The notes under the pieces: generated by a model
Told to the model about the DNA's origin: nothing
Seen by the model: the letters and a program-made list of their open reading frames with translations, nothing else
Databases searched by the model: none
Assembly (NCBI RefSeq): GCF_025464955.1
Contig: NZ_JAODNM010000059.1
Coordinates: forward strand, 1 to 49,009
Origin: Amycolatopsis sp.
GTDB taxonomy: Bacteria > Actinomycetota > Actinomycetes > Mycobacteriales > Pseudonocardiaceae
Direction: 5' to 3'
Length of the DNA: 49,009 nucleotides
Program-made: the position numbers and the translations under genes
Shown: one piece after another, positions 1 through 8,811 of the stretch
Layout of the letters: each line of letters starts with the position of its first letter
Position numbering within the stretch: the stretch's first letter is position 1

Positions 1-150
1 GGCATGCAGCAGCGCGGACAGGAAGCGGGCACTGTCCTCAGACACGTCCAGGACCGCCTCGTATGCAATACTCATCAGGCGCAGAACCTCTATGAAGTTG
101 ATCTCGGAAGGACCATCTTCATACCGAGGTTCTGCGTTTTTCTCTTGCAT
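1..150 (-). CDS. N-terminal fragment of an unidentified protein, running off the left edge
   Basis: The reverse strand is open from an ATG at 150 to the window edge, giving 50 residues that begin MQEKNAEPRYEDG and end in a predicted helix (VSEDSARFLSALLHA). An in-frame TGA lies seven codons upstream of the ATG, so this is the only plausible ATG start. No clear Shine-Dalgarno sequence precedes it. The sequence reads like a folded protein, but I do not recognise the family. Only the 5' part is visible, so function cannot be inferred. Confidence 0.45.
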   Translation of the reverse strand, partial: MQEKNAEPRYEDGPSEINFIEVLRLMSIAYEAVLDVSEDSARFLSALLHA

Positions 151-431
151 ATCAACGAATTCGGCGAGTCATCCGTCATCGCCACATCACACTACTCAAC
201 GTCACCAAAGGTTACGCGGAAGAGTTCACTGGCACCGCCGAGCTACTGGCCAGGATGAAATTCCTCCCGGTCAGATTGGTCGGACGCCGGGCCTGCAACG
301 TTGCCGCGCAAAGGGCCGTGCGGGCGGCCAGTTGAGAATCCGGCGCTGCCTGGACGGACTCCTCTCTCTGGAACGGCAAAGATCTGCCAGCGGCCGGTCG
401 ATCGCGAGGAATTGGCAGTACTGGTATGTGC

Positions 432-697
432 TCACTGCCCGTCCAGTTCTTCGTCGCTACCAAAGAGCTTTGCCTCGAAACTCGAGTCGCCGCCCAGGTG
501 GAAAAACAGATGTCCCTCGATCGTCTCGTTATCGACAAGTGACGCCCAGCCGTGTCCGCTGACCCGACCACCCTCGTCGGCACCTTCCCAGATGAACTTG
601 ACGCCAGTCCCGGCGTGTCGTTGACCGAATAGGTGAGGTCTCGGTAGATCGATTCTGAACCATGGCAATGGATGTCCGCCGGAGACCTCGTGTCCAT
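432..697 (-). pseudogene. Frameshifted small protein remnant
   Basis: Two adjacent reading frames on the reverse strand each carry natural-looking protein. From about 697 down to about 606 one frame reads MDTRSPADIHCHGSES through DLTYSVNDTPG. From about 606 to the stop at 432 the neighbouring frame reads TGVKFIWEGADEGG, SGHGWASL and GHLFFHLGGDSSFEAKLFG. Restoring a single base near 603-608 would join them. The tail resembles a motif common in small actinobacterial proteins (WEG, SGxGWA, FFHxGDDSxF), recalled from general experience rather than searched. It is most likely a decayed gene; a base-calling error is the alternative. Function unknown. Confidence 0.4.
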
Positions 698-959
698 TCG
701 ATCGAACCTGACCGACGCGCCATGGGCCGCGGTAGCCCCTGTTGCCCGTCGGGCGTAAGCCTGGTCGTCCACCGAAGTTGACCAAGCGCCGGCTCATCGA
801 CGCCGATCCGTTGGCAGATCCGGGCCGGGACACCCCTGGCGGGATGTTCCACCGGCCTACGGTCCCCAGCAGACCGGGCACACCAGCATGCGGCGAGCAC
901 GACGAAAGAGAGGCATCTGGCTGCCCTGACTTCCGAAACACGCCCTAGGACAGGCAACA
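698..959. other. Non-coding stretch before the SDR gene
   Basis: No reading frame here has convincing protein character. A forward frame at 742-840 begins VGRKPGRPPKLT, which faintly resembles the C-terminal DNA-binding end of serine resolvases, but it decays into a proline- and arginine-rich run. Confidence 0.3.
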
Positions 960-1799
960 CTAGGGCAGCGGGACGGTGTCCAGGCCGGTGACTTTGGCGA
1001 GCAACCGGCGCCGGACCGGGAACGGCAGGAAGCGGCCCATCGCCCACGCGGTCCAGGAGTTGCGGCCGACGGGGTGGCGCAGGTGCGGCCGCCGGGCACC
1101 GACCACCTTCGCGATCCGGTCCGCGACCTCCTGGGGATCGCGTGCGCTCTGCGCGACTCTGGCCCGCACCTTCGCTTCCACGACCTCGGCGAACGCGCGG
1201 TACACACTGTCCGGCGGGCGGGCGACGATCGCCGAGGTCCAGATCTCGGTGCGGTAGGTCCCCGGTTCGATCAGCACCACGTCGATCCCCCAGGAGTGCA
1301 CCTCCACGGCCAGCGACTGCGCCCAGCCTTCGACAGCGCACTTCGACGACGCGTAGGCGGACAACGTCGGCTCCGGCATGAACGCGCTGTTGCTGGACAC
1401 TACGACGATCCGGCCCGAGCGTCGCTCACGCATGCCGGGCAGGACCTCGCGGGTCAACGCCAGCACGCCGAAGAAGTTGGTCTCGTAGACCTCCCGGACC
1501 GTCTCGTCCGGCTGGTCTTCGAAGAATCCCGCGTGGGCGACGCCGGCGTTGTGCACCACGACGTCGATTCCCCCGGCGGCTTCCCGCATTTGCCCGACGG
1601 CGTCGGCGATCGAACCCGGATCGCGGACGTCGAGCCGCAGGACCTCGACACCGACCCCGGCACGCTCCGCCGCGGCGTCGAGGGCGGCGCGCTTGGCGGG
1701 GTCGCGCATGGTCGCGAACACCCGGTGCCCCTGCCCGGCCAGTGTGACGGCCGTCAGCAGCCCGAACCCGCTCGAACAGCCGGTGATCAGCACGTTCAT
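960..1799 (-). CDS. Short-chain dehydrogenase/reductase (SDR)
   Basis: A 279-residue classical SDR predicted to use NAD(P)(H) to oxidise a hydroxyl or reduce a carbonyl. The start MNVLITGCSSGFG carries the TGxxxGxG nucleotide loop. VVHNAGV (NAG motif) and YASSKCAVEGW (the catalytic Tyr-Lys pair) follow at normal spacing. Length is typical for family members with a C-terminal extension. An alternative in-frame ATG at 1811 adds MVSG but lies inside the inverted repeat at 1801-1841. Neither start has a good ribosome-binding site, so the message may be leaderless. The gene stands alone and the substrate is unknown. The family call is secure; the start is less so. Confidence 0.88.
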   Translation of the reverse strand: MNVLITGCSSGFGLLTAVTLAGQGHRVFATMRDPAKRAALDAAAERAGVGVEVLRLDVRDPGSIADAVGQMREAAGGIDVVVHNAGVAHAGFFEDQPDETVREVYETNFFGVLALTREVLPGMRERRSGRIVVVSSNSAFMPEPTLSAYASSKCAVEGWAQSLAVEVHSWGIDVVLIEPGTYRTEIWTSAIVARPPDSVYRAFAEVVEAKVRARVAQSARDPQEVADRIAKVVGARRPHLRHPVGRNSWTAWAMGRFLPFPVRRRLLAKVTGLDTVPLP

Positions 1800-1800
1800 G

Positions 1801-1841
1801 CCGCTGACCATACATGAAATAAGTTCATGTATGGTCAGCGG
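1801..1841. promoter_or_regulatory. Perfect 18-bp inverted repeat at the SDR start (candidate repressor operator)
   Basis: Left arm ccgctgaccatacatgaa (1801-1818) and right arm ttcatgtatggtcagcgg (1824-1841) are exact reverse complements around a 5-nt spacer. The repeat abuts ATG 1799 and includes ATG 1811. The AT-rich core ACATGAA-TTCATGT resembles a TetR- or MarR-type operator, though no such regulator is adjacent. In RNA it could also form a strong hairpin over the start region. The symmetry is directly visible; the operator role is inferred. Confidence 0.6.
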
Positions 1842-1867
1842 CAGGTGACCGAGCCGATCAGGTCAGC

Positions 1868-4204
1868 TCACGGGTAGCTGACCACGTTGCTGGGCGTAGT
1901 GCCCGTCGGTGTGACCGCACCCGTGTCGTTGATGACATGGGTGATCGTGCCCTGGTAGTTCAGCGACACCGTGAGCAGACTGTGGAACTTCACGCTGGCG
2001 GCATTCGGCACTTCGAACGCGTGATAGGCGTTCACCGCCGGATTGACGTTGAAGAAGTTGTAACTGCCCAACCCCCACGCCTCATGTGAAGTGACGTTCG
2101 CCCCGACCTTGTACGCGGCGTAACCGTTCACGCCGGCCGGACTCATCCACGAAGCCTGGTTCGGCACGTCGTACGGCATTTCGTTCTGGAAGAAGATCGT
2201 TTTGCCGTTTTGCCCGTTCCAGGTGACCTCATACTTCTGGTAGTGCTCCACGAACAACCCGGTCGCCTCGACGTTGTTGCCGTTGACGATCACGCCGTTG
2301 TCTGCGGTGTTCGTCGTCCAGCCGACCGAACCCGCGTTGCCGTGGTCGGCCCGCCAAGCCCAGATGTGGTCGATGATCGCGTCATTGCTGTTGACGATCA
2401 GACTCGCCGTCGCCTTGCCCGCGTTTTCCCCGCCGATGCGGAAGAACACGTCCTGGATGGTCGTCGGGTTGGCGGCGTGGCTCGCCGACGATCCCGACTC
2501 GCCGACCGTGAGCAGCGCGGCCGAGTTGGTCGTGCCGGCGTCGAAGAGCAGGCCCTTGAGCCGGACCCCGTCGACGTCGGCGACCTGCACCGCGTTGACC
2601 CCGTTGTCCGGCACCAGAGTCGGGTAGCCGATGCCGAGGATCACCGTGTTCGCTTTGGTGACGTTGAGCGTCTGGTTGAGGTGGTAGACGCCCGGGGTGA
2701 AGAACAGGTTGCAGCCCGAGGCCAGCGCGGAGTTGATGGTCGACGCGGTGTCGCCGGCCTTGACCACGTAGAACTGGCTCATCGGCGCCGAGGTGCCAGG
2801 GGTGCTGCCGTTCGCCCAGCTCGGGCCCGAAGCGTTGGTGCGCAACGAAGGCTCGAACACCCGGTACTTGCCCGTGTTGTCGATGTAGAGGTACGGCACG
2901 TCACGGGAGACGGGCGTGGTGGCCAGCGTGGTTTCCGGCGGGTTCGGGAACGTGGTCGCCGGAGCGCCGCTGGTACCCGAGAACACCATGTTCCAGACGC
3001 CGCCCGCCCAGCTGGCCAGGCTGGAATCCCTGGTGTACCACTGCTGCTGCGAGATCGACGCGGTCTGGCCGGAGACCTTCGTGTCGGCGATGTAACCGCC
3101 ACTGGCGAAGCCGAAGCTGGCCGGGTAGAGCTGCAGGTCGCCGCGGATGTCCATGCGGCGGAACGGGGCGGCCTGGGCGACTGCCCAGCGGTCCCCGCCG
3201 GTGGCGTTGACGGCCATGTTCTCCGCCGAGCGCCAGAAGTTCTGCGTCGCGTTGCCGGCGTCGGAGGCGTTGAACGCGTCGACGGTGACGTGGCCGTTGA
3301 TGGTCACGTCGTCCGGATTCTGGCCCAGACCGGCGACCGAGGTGTAGAAACCGACGTTGTCCTCGACGTTGTACGTACCGGGCTTGAACAGCTGGGCGAC
3401 CCGACGCTCCGAGAACTGCGCGGTCTGGGTGTCCTTCTGCGCGTTGAAGTCGGCGTCGAGCTGCGACTGGATCGTCGCCGAGGACATGCTCGGGTCGAAG
3501 ACGTGCACGTTGGGGCCGAGGTTCGGGGTGTCGGACTGCGACGGGCAGGCCGCCGGCGCGGTGCCGATCGTGTAGCTCGCGCTCGCCACCGTCGAATTCG
3601 TCGAACCGGACTTCAGGGCGATCGCGTTGACCGTCCTGGTCGAGGAGACCGAAATCGGGCCCGTGTAAAGGGTCGACGACGCCGTGGGGGTCGAACCGTC
3701 GACGGTGTAGCGGATGCTCGAACCCGCCGTCGAGTCGGAAAGCGTCACCGATTGCGTGCTCGAGTACGTTCCGCCCGGTGGGGCGAAAGTCGGCGCGGCG
3801 ACGGACGGGGTAGTGCCACCGCCCTGGGTGTAGGTGTAGTGCGGCGAGTCGTACTGGGGCCCGCTCTTCTCGTAGGTGAACCAGTATTCCAGCGCTGACC
3901 CCGTGGTCAACGAGCTGACGGTCTGCACCCAGGTGCCGGAGCTGTTGGTCATCCGGACGTTCTGCTGGTTCGCGCTGTTGACCAGGTAATGGACATCGAC
4001 ATAGACCGCCGGCGTGGTCGGCGTGAACGAGATCTTGGCCTGCGTCGCATTCAGTTGCGTGACGCTCTGGTTGAAGTCGGGAGCGGCCGCGGTAGCTGTA
4101 CCACCGAGGCCGGCGACGGCGAGCAGGACGACCGACGCGGCGAACGCGAGCAGACCAGAGCGCCATCGTGGTCGACGAGAACTGGGTTTTTCGGGGCTCC
4201 ACAT
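1868..4204 (-). CDS. Secreted multidomain carbohydrate-active beta-helix protein
   Basis: About 778 residues from ATG 4204. A GGAGG sits 13 nt upstream; GTG at 4207 is an alternative start. Residues 1-41 form a Sec signal peptide (basic start, LLAFAASVVLLAVAGLGG, then TATAAA). A CBM56-like beta-sandwich follows (about 43-125, ending YDSPHYTYTQ), then a chitobiase C-terminal-type domain (about 130-215, APTFAPPGGTYSS and IRYTVDGSTPT). The remaining 550 residues are rich in Asn and turns (FFTPGVYHLNQTL, DVDGVRLKGLLFDAG, TIQDVFF), as in right-handed beta-helix GH55/pectate-lyase-fold proteins. It is exported and probably acts on or binds a polysaccharide such as beta-1,3-glucan. It is transcribed away from the kinase operon. 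The exact enzyme class is not established. Confidence 0.8.
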   Translation of the reverse strand: MWSPEKPSSRRPRWRSGLLAFAASVVLLAVAGLGGTATAAAPDFNQSVTQLNATQAKISFTPTTPAVYVDVHYLVNSANQQNVRMTNSSGTWVQTVSSLTTGSALEYWFTYEKSGPQYDSPHYTYTQGGGTTPSVAAPTFAPPGGTYSSTQSVTLSDSTAGSSIRYTVDGSTPTASSTLYTGPISVSSTRTVNAIALKSGSTNSTVASASYTIGTAPAACPSQSDTPNLGPNVHVFDPSMSSATIQSQLDADFNAQKDTQTAQFSERRVAQLFKPGTYNVEDNVGFYTSVAGLGQNPDDVTINGHVTVDAFNASDAGNATQNFWRSAENMAVNATGGDRWAVAQAAPFRRMDIRGDLQLYPASFGFASGGYIADTKVSGQTASISQQQWYTRDSSLASWAGGVWNMVFSGTSGAPATTFPNPPETTLATTPVSRDVPYLYIDNTGKYRVFEPSLRTNASGPSWANGSTPGTSAPMSQFYVVKAGDTASTINSALASGCNLFFTPGVYHLNQTLNVTKANTVILGIGYPTLVPDNGVNAVQVADVDGVRLKGLLFDAGTTNSAALLTVGESGSSASHAANPTTIQDVFFRIGGENAGKATASLIVNSNDAIIDHIWAWRADHGNAGSVGWTTNTADNGVIVNGNNVEATGLFVEHYQKYEVTWNGQNGKTIFFQNEMPYDVPNQASWMSPAGVNGYAAYKVGANVTSHEAWGLGSYNFFNVNPAVNAYHAFEVPNAASVKFHSLLTVSLNYQGTITHVINDTGAVTPTGTTPSNVVSYP

Positions 4205-4480
4205 CACTGTGGCGACACCTCCGGGCCTGGAATCGGTGAACGAACGAACACTCAGCACCCCCACTGGACTAGACCATAGACGGCCGAACCGGGGCGCGGA
4301 AGGGTTACGCGCCGGAAACAAATCCTGTCCGACCAGTCCGAAAATGGACACCATTCGGCAAGGTCACCTCGATTCAGAGCGGCCGGAGCCGCATTTTCGC
4401 GGAACCGGTACCGGAAACCGCAGGTTACGACACTGGAATCGCCGAATTGGTACACTCCTCCGTGATCAAGGGGGAGGGCC

Positions 4481-6616
4481 GTGGAGCCGCTGCAACCAGG
4501 TGATCCGGGCCGGATGGGCGGCTACCGACTACTGGCCCGCCTCGGCGCGGGCGGGATGGGGGTCGTCTACCTCGGCCGCTCCCCCGGTGGCCGGACGGTC
4601 GCGGTCAAGGTCGTCCGGGAACGGTTCGCCGGGGACGCCGAGTACCGCGCGCGGTTCCGGCGCGAGGTGTCCGCCGCCCGGACGGTGACGGGAGCGTTCA
4701 CCGCACCGGTACTCGATGCCGATCCCGAGGCCTCGTCGCCGTGGTTGGTCACCGCGTACCTCCCCGGCCTGACACTGCTGCAGGCGGTCGGCACGTTCGG
4801 CGGCCTGCCGGCGTCCGCGGTCCGGGTGCTCGCCGCCGGGCTCGCCGAGGCACTCGCCGACATCCACCGGACCGGGCTGGCCCATCGCGACCTGAAACCG
4901 GCGAACATCATGCTGACCGGAGCCGGGCCGCGGGTAGTCGATTTCGGGATCGCCCGGCCGGAGGACGCCACCGCCATCACCCGGGTTGGTGCCGTCATCG
5001 GCACGCCGGGCTTCATGTCGCCCGAACAGGCTCGCGGTGATGTGGCGGGGCCTGCCGGCGACGTCTTCTCCTTCGGTTCGGTGTTGGTGTTCGCGGCGAC
5101 CGGTAAGGAGCCGTTCGACGGCGGAGCCACGGTCGACACGCTGCGCCAGGTCGAGCAGGCGCGGCCCGATCTCGACGCGGTGGCCGATCGCGACCTCCGC
5201 GACCTGCTCACCGACTGCCTGCGGCGGGAACCGGGCCAACGGCCGACCGCGACCGAACTGCTGGACAGGCTGAGCGGGGACGGGACCTCGGTACAGGGCA
5301 CCCGATGGCTGCCGCCCCCGCTCGCGGAGGCGATCGACCTCCGGACGGCCGCAGCCCGCCGGCTGCCCGGGTCCGTACTCGATACTGGGACGGAGTCCAC
5401 CCGGCACTCGGCGCTGACGTCGGCGGTGATGGGCGGGGAGACACTCGAGCCACCAGTCACGCCAGCCGGACAGCGCGGGCTCAGCCGGCGGAACCTGATC
5501 ATCGCCGGCGCCGCCACCTTGGCGGCGGCTGGTGGGGTGACCGCGTGGGCACTGAGCCGGACCTCGGAACCGCAGGCCGAGAACACGCCGCCACCGCGGA
5601 CTACGCCGTCCAGCCCGCCCGCCGCGCCGCCCGCACCCCCGCTGGCCGTCCAGCAGTGGAAGGTCAAAGTCGGCGACGACTACCCGAACCTGTTCAGCGC
5701 GGGCGGGCTGGTGCTGGCCAGGGACACGAGCGACGTCCGCGGGCTGGACCCGAGCACCGGCGCGATCCGGTGGACGCTCCCGACCACGCTCCTCGGCACC
5801 GTGAGCAACGGCGTCGTGTACGTCGCCGGGAACTCGAACCCGCTGCTGACCGCCGTCGACCCCGCCTCCGGCGCCACCCGCTGGATGTACCGCGTGCTCT
5901 TTCCCGAAGCCCCGGTCTGGTTGGCGGACAACGGATCGGTGATCTGCTTCGGCGACGAAGACAAGATCAGGGCGCTGGGCTCGGGCGACGGGAAGACCCG
6001 CTGGACCGCGACCGCAGACGCGAAGCGGTCACTCACCGCGGCTCCGGGGATCATCGCGGCGGCTGACACCTCGCTGGTCGCACTGGACGACGCGAACGGC
6101 CGGACGAAATGGACGTACGCGATCGACATCGGGTACGTGCAACCGCGGTTCGGCAGCGGGCTGTTCTTCCTCACCGACAACTCCGGCGACCTGCACGCGG
6201 TCCACGCGGACAGCGGGACACGCGCCTGGACGAGCCCGGTGGGCAGCTGGACTGCCACCATGCTGGTCGACGCCGACCGGGTGTACATCGTCGGCGATGG
6301 CGGCACGGTCTTCGCGGTGAAGATCGCCACCGGGGAGACGGTCTGGTCACACAGACTGGGAAACAACGAAGGCGCGTCGTACGGGCAGTCGAACTCGCTC
6401 GGCCTGTCCGGTGACACGGTGTACGTCGGCTGCACCGACCGGAACGTGTACGCCTTGTCCGCGGCCGACGGCCGGACGCGGTGGACCTACGGCGCGGACT
6501 CGACGTTAACGGCGAACGGCCCCGTGTCCGTCGCCGGACTGGTGTTCGTCGGCACCAAGGACGGCTATGTGGAAGCATTGGCCCCGCCGAAGGGAGGCAT
6601 GCGTGCGGGGTCTTGA
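4481..6616 (+). CDS. Membrane Ser/Thr protein kinase with extracytoplasmic PQQ-type beta-propeller
   Basis: A 711-residue kinase starting at GTG 4481 behind a GGGGGAGGG ribosome-binding site. The kinase domain (about 14-265) has the glycine loop LGAGGMGVVYLG, Lys43 (VAVKVV), catalytic HRDLKPAN (Asp137), DFG (154-156) and the activation-segment end GTPGFMSPEQ. A juxtamembrane linker leads to one membrane helix at about 338-358, preceded by SRRNLII. A Pro-rich linker follows, then PQQ/YWTD-like blades (repeated DxxxGxxRWT motifs, about 395-705), a propeller that probably senses a ligand outside the cell. All catalytic residues are present, so activity is expected. It overlaps the second kinase by 14 nt, forming an operon with that kinase and the FHA gene. 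Confidence 0.93.
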   Translation: MEPLQPGDPGRMGGYRLLARLGAGGMGVVYLGRSPGGRTVAVKVVRERFAGDAEYRARFRREVSAARTVTGAFTAPVLDADPEASSPWLVTAYLPGLTLLQAVGTFGGLPASAVRVLAAGLAEALADIHRTGLAHRDLKPANIMLTGAGPRVVDFGIARPEDATAITRVGAVIGTPGFMSPEQARGDVAGPAGDVFSFGSVLVFAATGKEPFDGGATVDTLRQVEQARPDLDAVADRDLRDLLTDCLRREPGQRPTATELLDRLSGDGTSVQGTRWLPPPLAEAIDLRTAAARRLPGSVLDTGTESTRHSALTSAVMGGETLEPPVTPAGQRGLSRRNLIIAGAATLAAAGGVTAWALSRTSEPQAENTPPPRTTPSSPPAAPPAPPLAVQQWKVKVGDDYPNLFSAGGLVLARDTSDVRGLDPSTGAIRWTLPTTLLGTVSNGVVYVAGNSNPLLTAVDPASGATRWMYRVLFPEAPVWLADNGSVICFGDEDKIRALGSGDGKTRWTATADAKRSLTAAPGIIAAADTSLVALDDANGRTKWTYAIDIGYVQPRFGSGLFFLTDNSGDLHAVHADSGTRAWTSPVGSWTATMLVDADRVYIVGDGGTVFAVKIATGETVWSHRLGNNEGASYGQSNSLGLSGDTVYVGCTDRNVYALSAADGRTRWTYGADSTLTANGPVSVAGLVFVGTKDGYVEALAPPKGGMRAGS

Positions 6617-7907
6617 ACCCGGCGACCCCCGTTCCGTCGGGCGTTACCGGATTCTGGCGCGCGTCGGCGCCGGCGGGATGGCGATCGTCTACTTGGGACA
6701 GTCGGTGGGCGGTCGCGCGGTGGCGGTCAAGGTGATGCACACCGAATTCGCGCGGGAGCCGGCGTTCCGGGACCGCTTCCGGCGCGAAGTGTGGGCCGCC
6801 AGGACGGTCGGCGGGTTGTACAGCCCGGCGGTCCTCGACGCGGATCCCGAAGCGGCGATGCCCTGGCTGGCGACCGAGTTCCTGCCGTCGGTCTCACTGC
6901 GCGACGCGATACGGAACTTCGGTGCGCTGCCGATGTCTTCGGTGTGGCCGCTGGCCGTCGGGCTCGCCGAAGCGCTCGCGTCGATCCACCGCGCCGGGAT
7001 CGCCCACCTGGACCTGAAACCGGCGAACGTGCTCCTCACCGCCGACGGGCCGCGGGTGATCGACTTCGGGATCGCCGACGAGGTGCGCACCGGACCGGTC
7101 ACCCCGGCCGGTTCGCGGGGGTTCATGGCCCCGGAACAGGTGACCGGCACCGGGGCCGGCCCGGCGAGCGACGTGTACGCGTTCGGTTCGACGCTGGTGT
7201 ACGCGTGCACCGGTGCCCAGCAGGGCGGTGAATCCTGGGTCGCCGACCCCGCCTTGCAAGCGATGCTCGCGCGATGCCTGCGGCCCGACCCGACCGAACG
7301 GCCGACCGCGCCCGAGCTGATCGGATACCTGACTTCGGTGGCTCCGGACGCCGTATCCGACACGGGCTGGCTGCCGCCGGTCATTGCAGCCGAGATCGAC
7401 CGGCAGGTAGGCGAAGCGGAGAACCCGCCGGTCGCGAGATCCTCGGCCCCACTGCCTCGCCGGCTGAACCGGCGGGCACTGCTGATCGGGATGGGCGCCG
7501 TCGTCGTGGCTGGTGGGGGCGCCGGTGTGCTGGTACTGACCAGCGGGAGTCCCCCGTCCGCGCCGCCCACGTCGAGCCCCGCGCCCGTTCCGGTCCCCGT
7601 GGCGACCTCTGTCAGCGCCGCACCGAAGTCCCGCGCGCTGGAGTTCTACCTCTTCGGCACGGTAACGCTGACGGACGTGACCTACACGGTGAACGGCAAA
7701 GCCACGACGCTGCACAATGTGCCGCTACCCTGGCGCCAAGCCGTCGCCGTGGCGCCCTCGCCGCAGCTCGCGAGTTGGCGGATCCAGTACCACTTCCCAC
7801 CGGGCGAAGTGAACTGGCGGATACTGATCGACGGGTTCGAGACCGCCACCGGGCAAACCAGCAGCGCCGGCGACCCATCGCAGGGCGATGACAATGGAAC
7901 CAACTGA
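6603..7907 (+). CDS. Membrane Ser/Thr protein kinase with MmpS-like extracytoplasmic domain
   Basis: The GTG at 6603 follows AGGGAGG at 6591-6597 inside the end of the previous gene, giving 434 residues. The kinase domain (about 14-245) has LVGAGG-type loop VGAGGMAIVYLG, Lys43, DFG (154-156) and FMAPEQ. The catalytic loop reads HLDLKPAN, so Arg of HRD is replaced by Leu (non-RD), while Asp137 is kept. This suggests activity not controlled by activation-loop phosphorylation. One membrane helix lies at about 292-312 after NRRALLIG. The outer part (about 345-415: VTYTVNGKATT, VPLPWRQAV, WRILIDGFE) resembles the MmpS accessory fold. It is translationally coupled to the upstream kinase. Kinase call is firm; the MmpS assignment is by eye. 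Confidence 0.9.
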   Translation: MRGLEPGDPRSVGRYRILARVGAGGMAIVYLGQSVGGRAVAVKVMHTEFAREPAFRDRFRREVWAARTVGGLYSPAVLDADPEAAMPWLATEFLPSVSLRDAIRNFGALPMSSVWPLAVGLAEALASIHRAGIAHLDLKPANVLLTADGPRVIDFGIADEVRTGPVTPAGSRGFMAPEQVTGTGAGPASDVYAFGSTLVYACTGAQQGGESWVADPALQAMLARCLRPDPTERPTAPELIGYLTSVAPDAVSDTGWLPPVIAAEIDRQVGEAENPPVARSSAPLPRRLNRRALLIGMGAVVVAGGGAGVLVLTSGSPPSAPPTSSPAPVPVPVATSVSAAPKSRALEFYLFGTVTLTDVTYTVNGKATTLHNVPLPWRQAVAVAPSPQLASWRIQYHFPPGEVNWRILIDGFETATGQTSSAGDPSQGDDNGTN

Positions 7908-7976
7908 TCCGGGGACCCCTCCCGGAGCCCACTGGTTAGCATGCTCGGACGTGGGCGCGGGGAAAGGGGACGGACC

Positions 7977-8768
7977 GTGACGCTGTCGATGCCCGGATCG
8001 TCGAGCAAGGTCAACCTCCTGCCGAAGGAGGTCGGCAGTCTCACCAGGGGCCTGCCACCGACCCAGCCGAACACGTTGTTCGTCCTGGGCGCGAACGGCG
8101 GCATGAGCGTCTCGCCGGACGTGGAGTTCCCGGTGCTGTTCGGGCGCAACGAACCGGACGTGCACGTCTGCGTCGGCCCGGACGATCCGCACGTCAGCAG
8201 GCAGCAGGGGTCGATCACGCGGGAACACGAACGCTGGGTGCTGAACAACCTCGGCCGGTTGCCGATCAGGTTCCCCGGCTCGCGACTGGTTCTCAGCGGG
8301 GACCGAGCCGAGCTGCCGGTGGGCTACACGCCGGTGTTCATCGTCGCCCCGAAACACGAGTACCTCCTCGAAGTGAGGATCGCCGCGCCGACCATGCCGC
8401 CGACGCGGATGGACGGGCACGAGGCCGAGACGCGCGACGGCAGCGTGTGGCCGCTGAGCGAAGTCGAAAGGCTGGTGCTCGTCTGCCTCAGCCAGCGCTA
8501 CCTGCGGCACGATCCGCAGCCGCAACCCCTGACCTGGGCCCAGGTGGCGACCGAACTGAGCGATCTGCAGCCGACCGCGCGATGGACCTGGCGCCGGGCC
8601 GCCCACAACGTGACGAACGTGCGCAAACGGCTCAGCCCCAAGGTTCCCGGGCTGGTGGAGGACGAAGTCCCGCAGCCGGTGGGCAACACCCTCAACCACA
8701 ACCTGATCATCGAACTACTGGTCTCCACCACGATCGGCAAGGCAGACCTGGAGCTGCTCGAGCCGTGA
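7977..8768 (+). CDS. FHA-domain protein with C-terminal helical domain
   Basis: GTG 7977 follows AAGGGGA at 7964-7970 and gives 263 residues. An upstream ATG at 7941 lacks a ribosome-binding site. The FHA phosphothreonine-binding region (about 45-130) contains VLFGRNEPD and HVSRQQGS, the GR...SR signature, although the usual His two residues after SR is Gln. The C-terminal half (PLSEVERLVLVCLSQRYL, WTWRRAAHNVTNVRKRL) looks like a winged-helix domain seen in actinobacterial FHA proteins. It lies 69 bp after the kinase pair and probably docks on a phosphorylated kinase or substrate. No membrane segment. Confidence 0.82.
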   Translation: MTLSMPGSSSKVNLLPKEVGSLTRGLPPTQPNTLFVLGANGGMSVSPDVEFPVLFGRNEPDVHVCVGPDDPHVSRQQGSITREHERWVLNNLGRLPIRFPGSRLVLSGDRAELPVGYTPVFIVAPKHEYLLEVRIAAPTMPPTRMDGHEAETRDGSVWPLSEVERLVLVCLSQRYLRHDPQPQPLTWAQVATELSDLQPTARWTWRRAAHNVTNVRKRLSPKVPGLVEDEVPQPVGNTLNHNLIIELLVSTTIGKADLELLEP

Positions 8769-8811
8769 CCGCGAGTTCACCGGCGAGCACCGACCGCCGA
8801 GCGGCTCGGAG

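Noticed and set aside
742..948. Possible serine-resolvase C-terminal remnant (GRKPGRPPKLT)
   Set aside because: Only about ten residues match loosely and no catalytic domain or helix-turn-helix follows; too weak to call.
2210..3898. 562-codon forward open frame opposite the secreted protein
   Set aside because: No protein-like features; the reverse frame has a signal peptide and recognisable domains.
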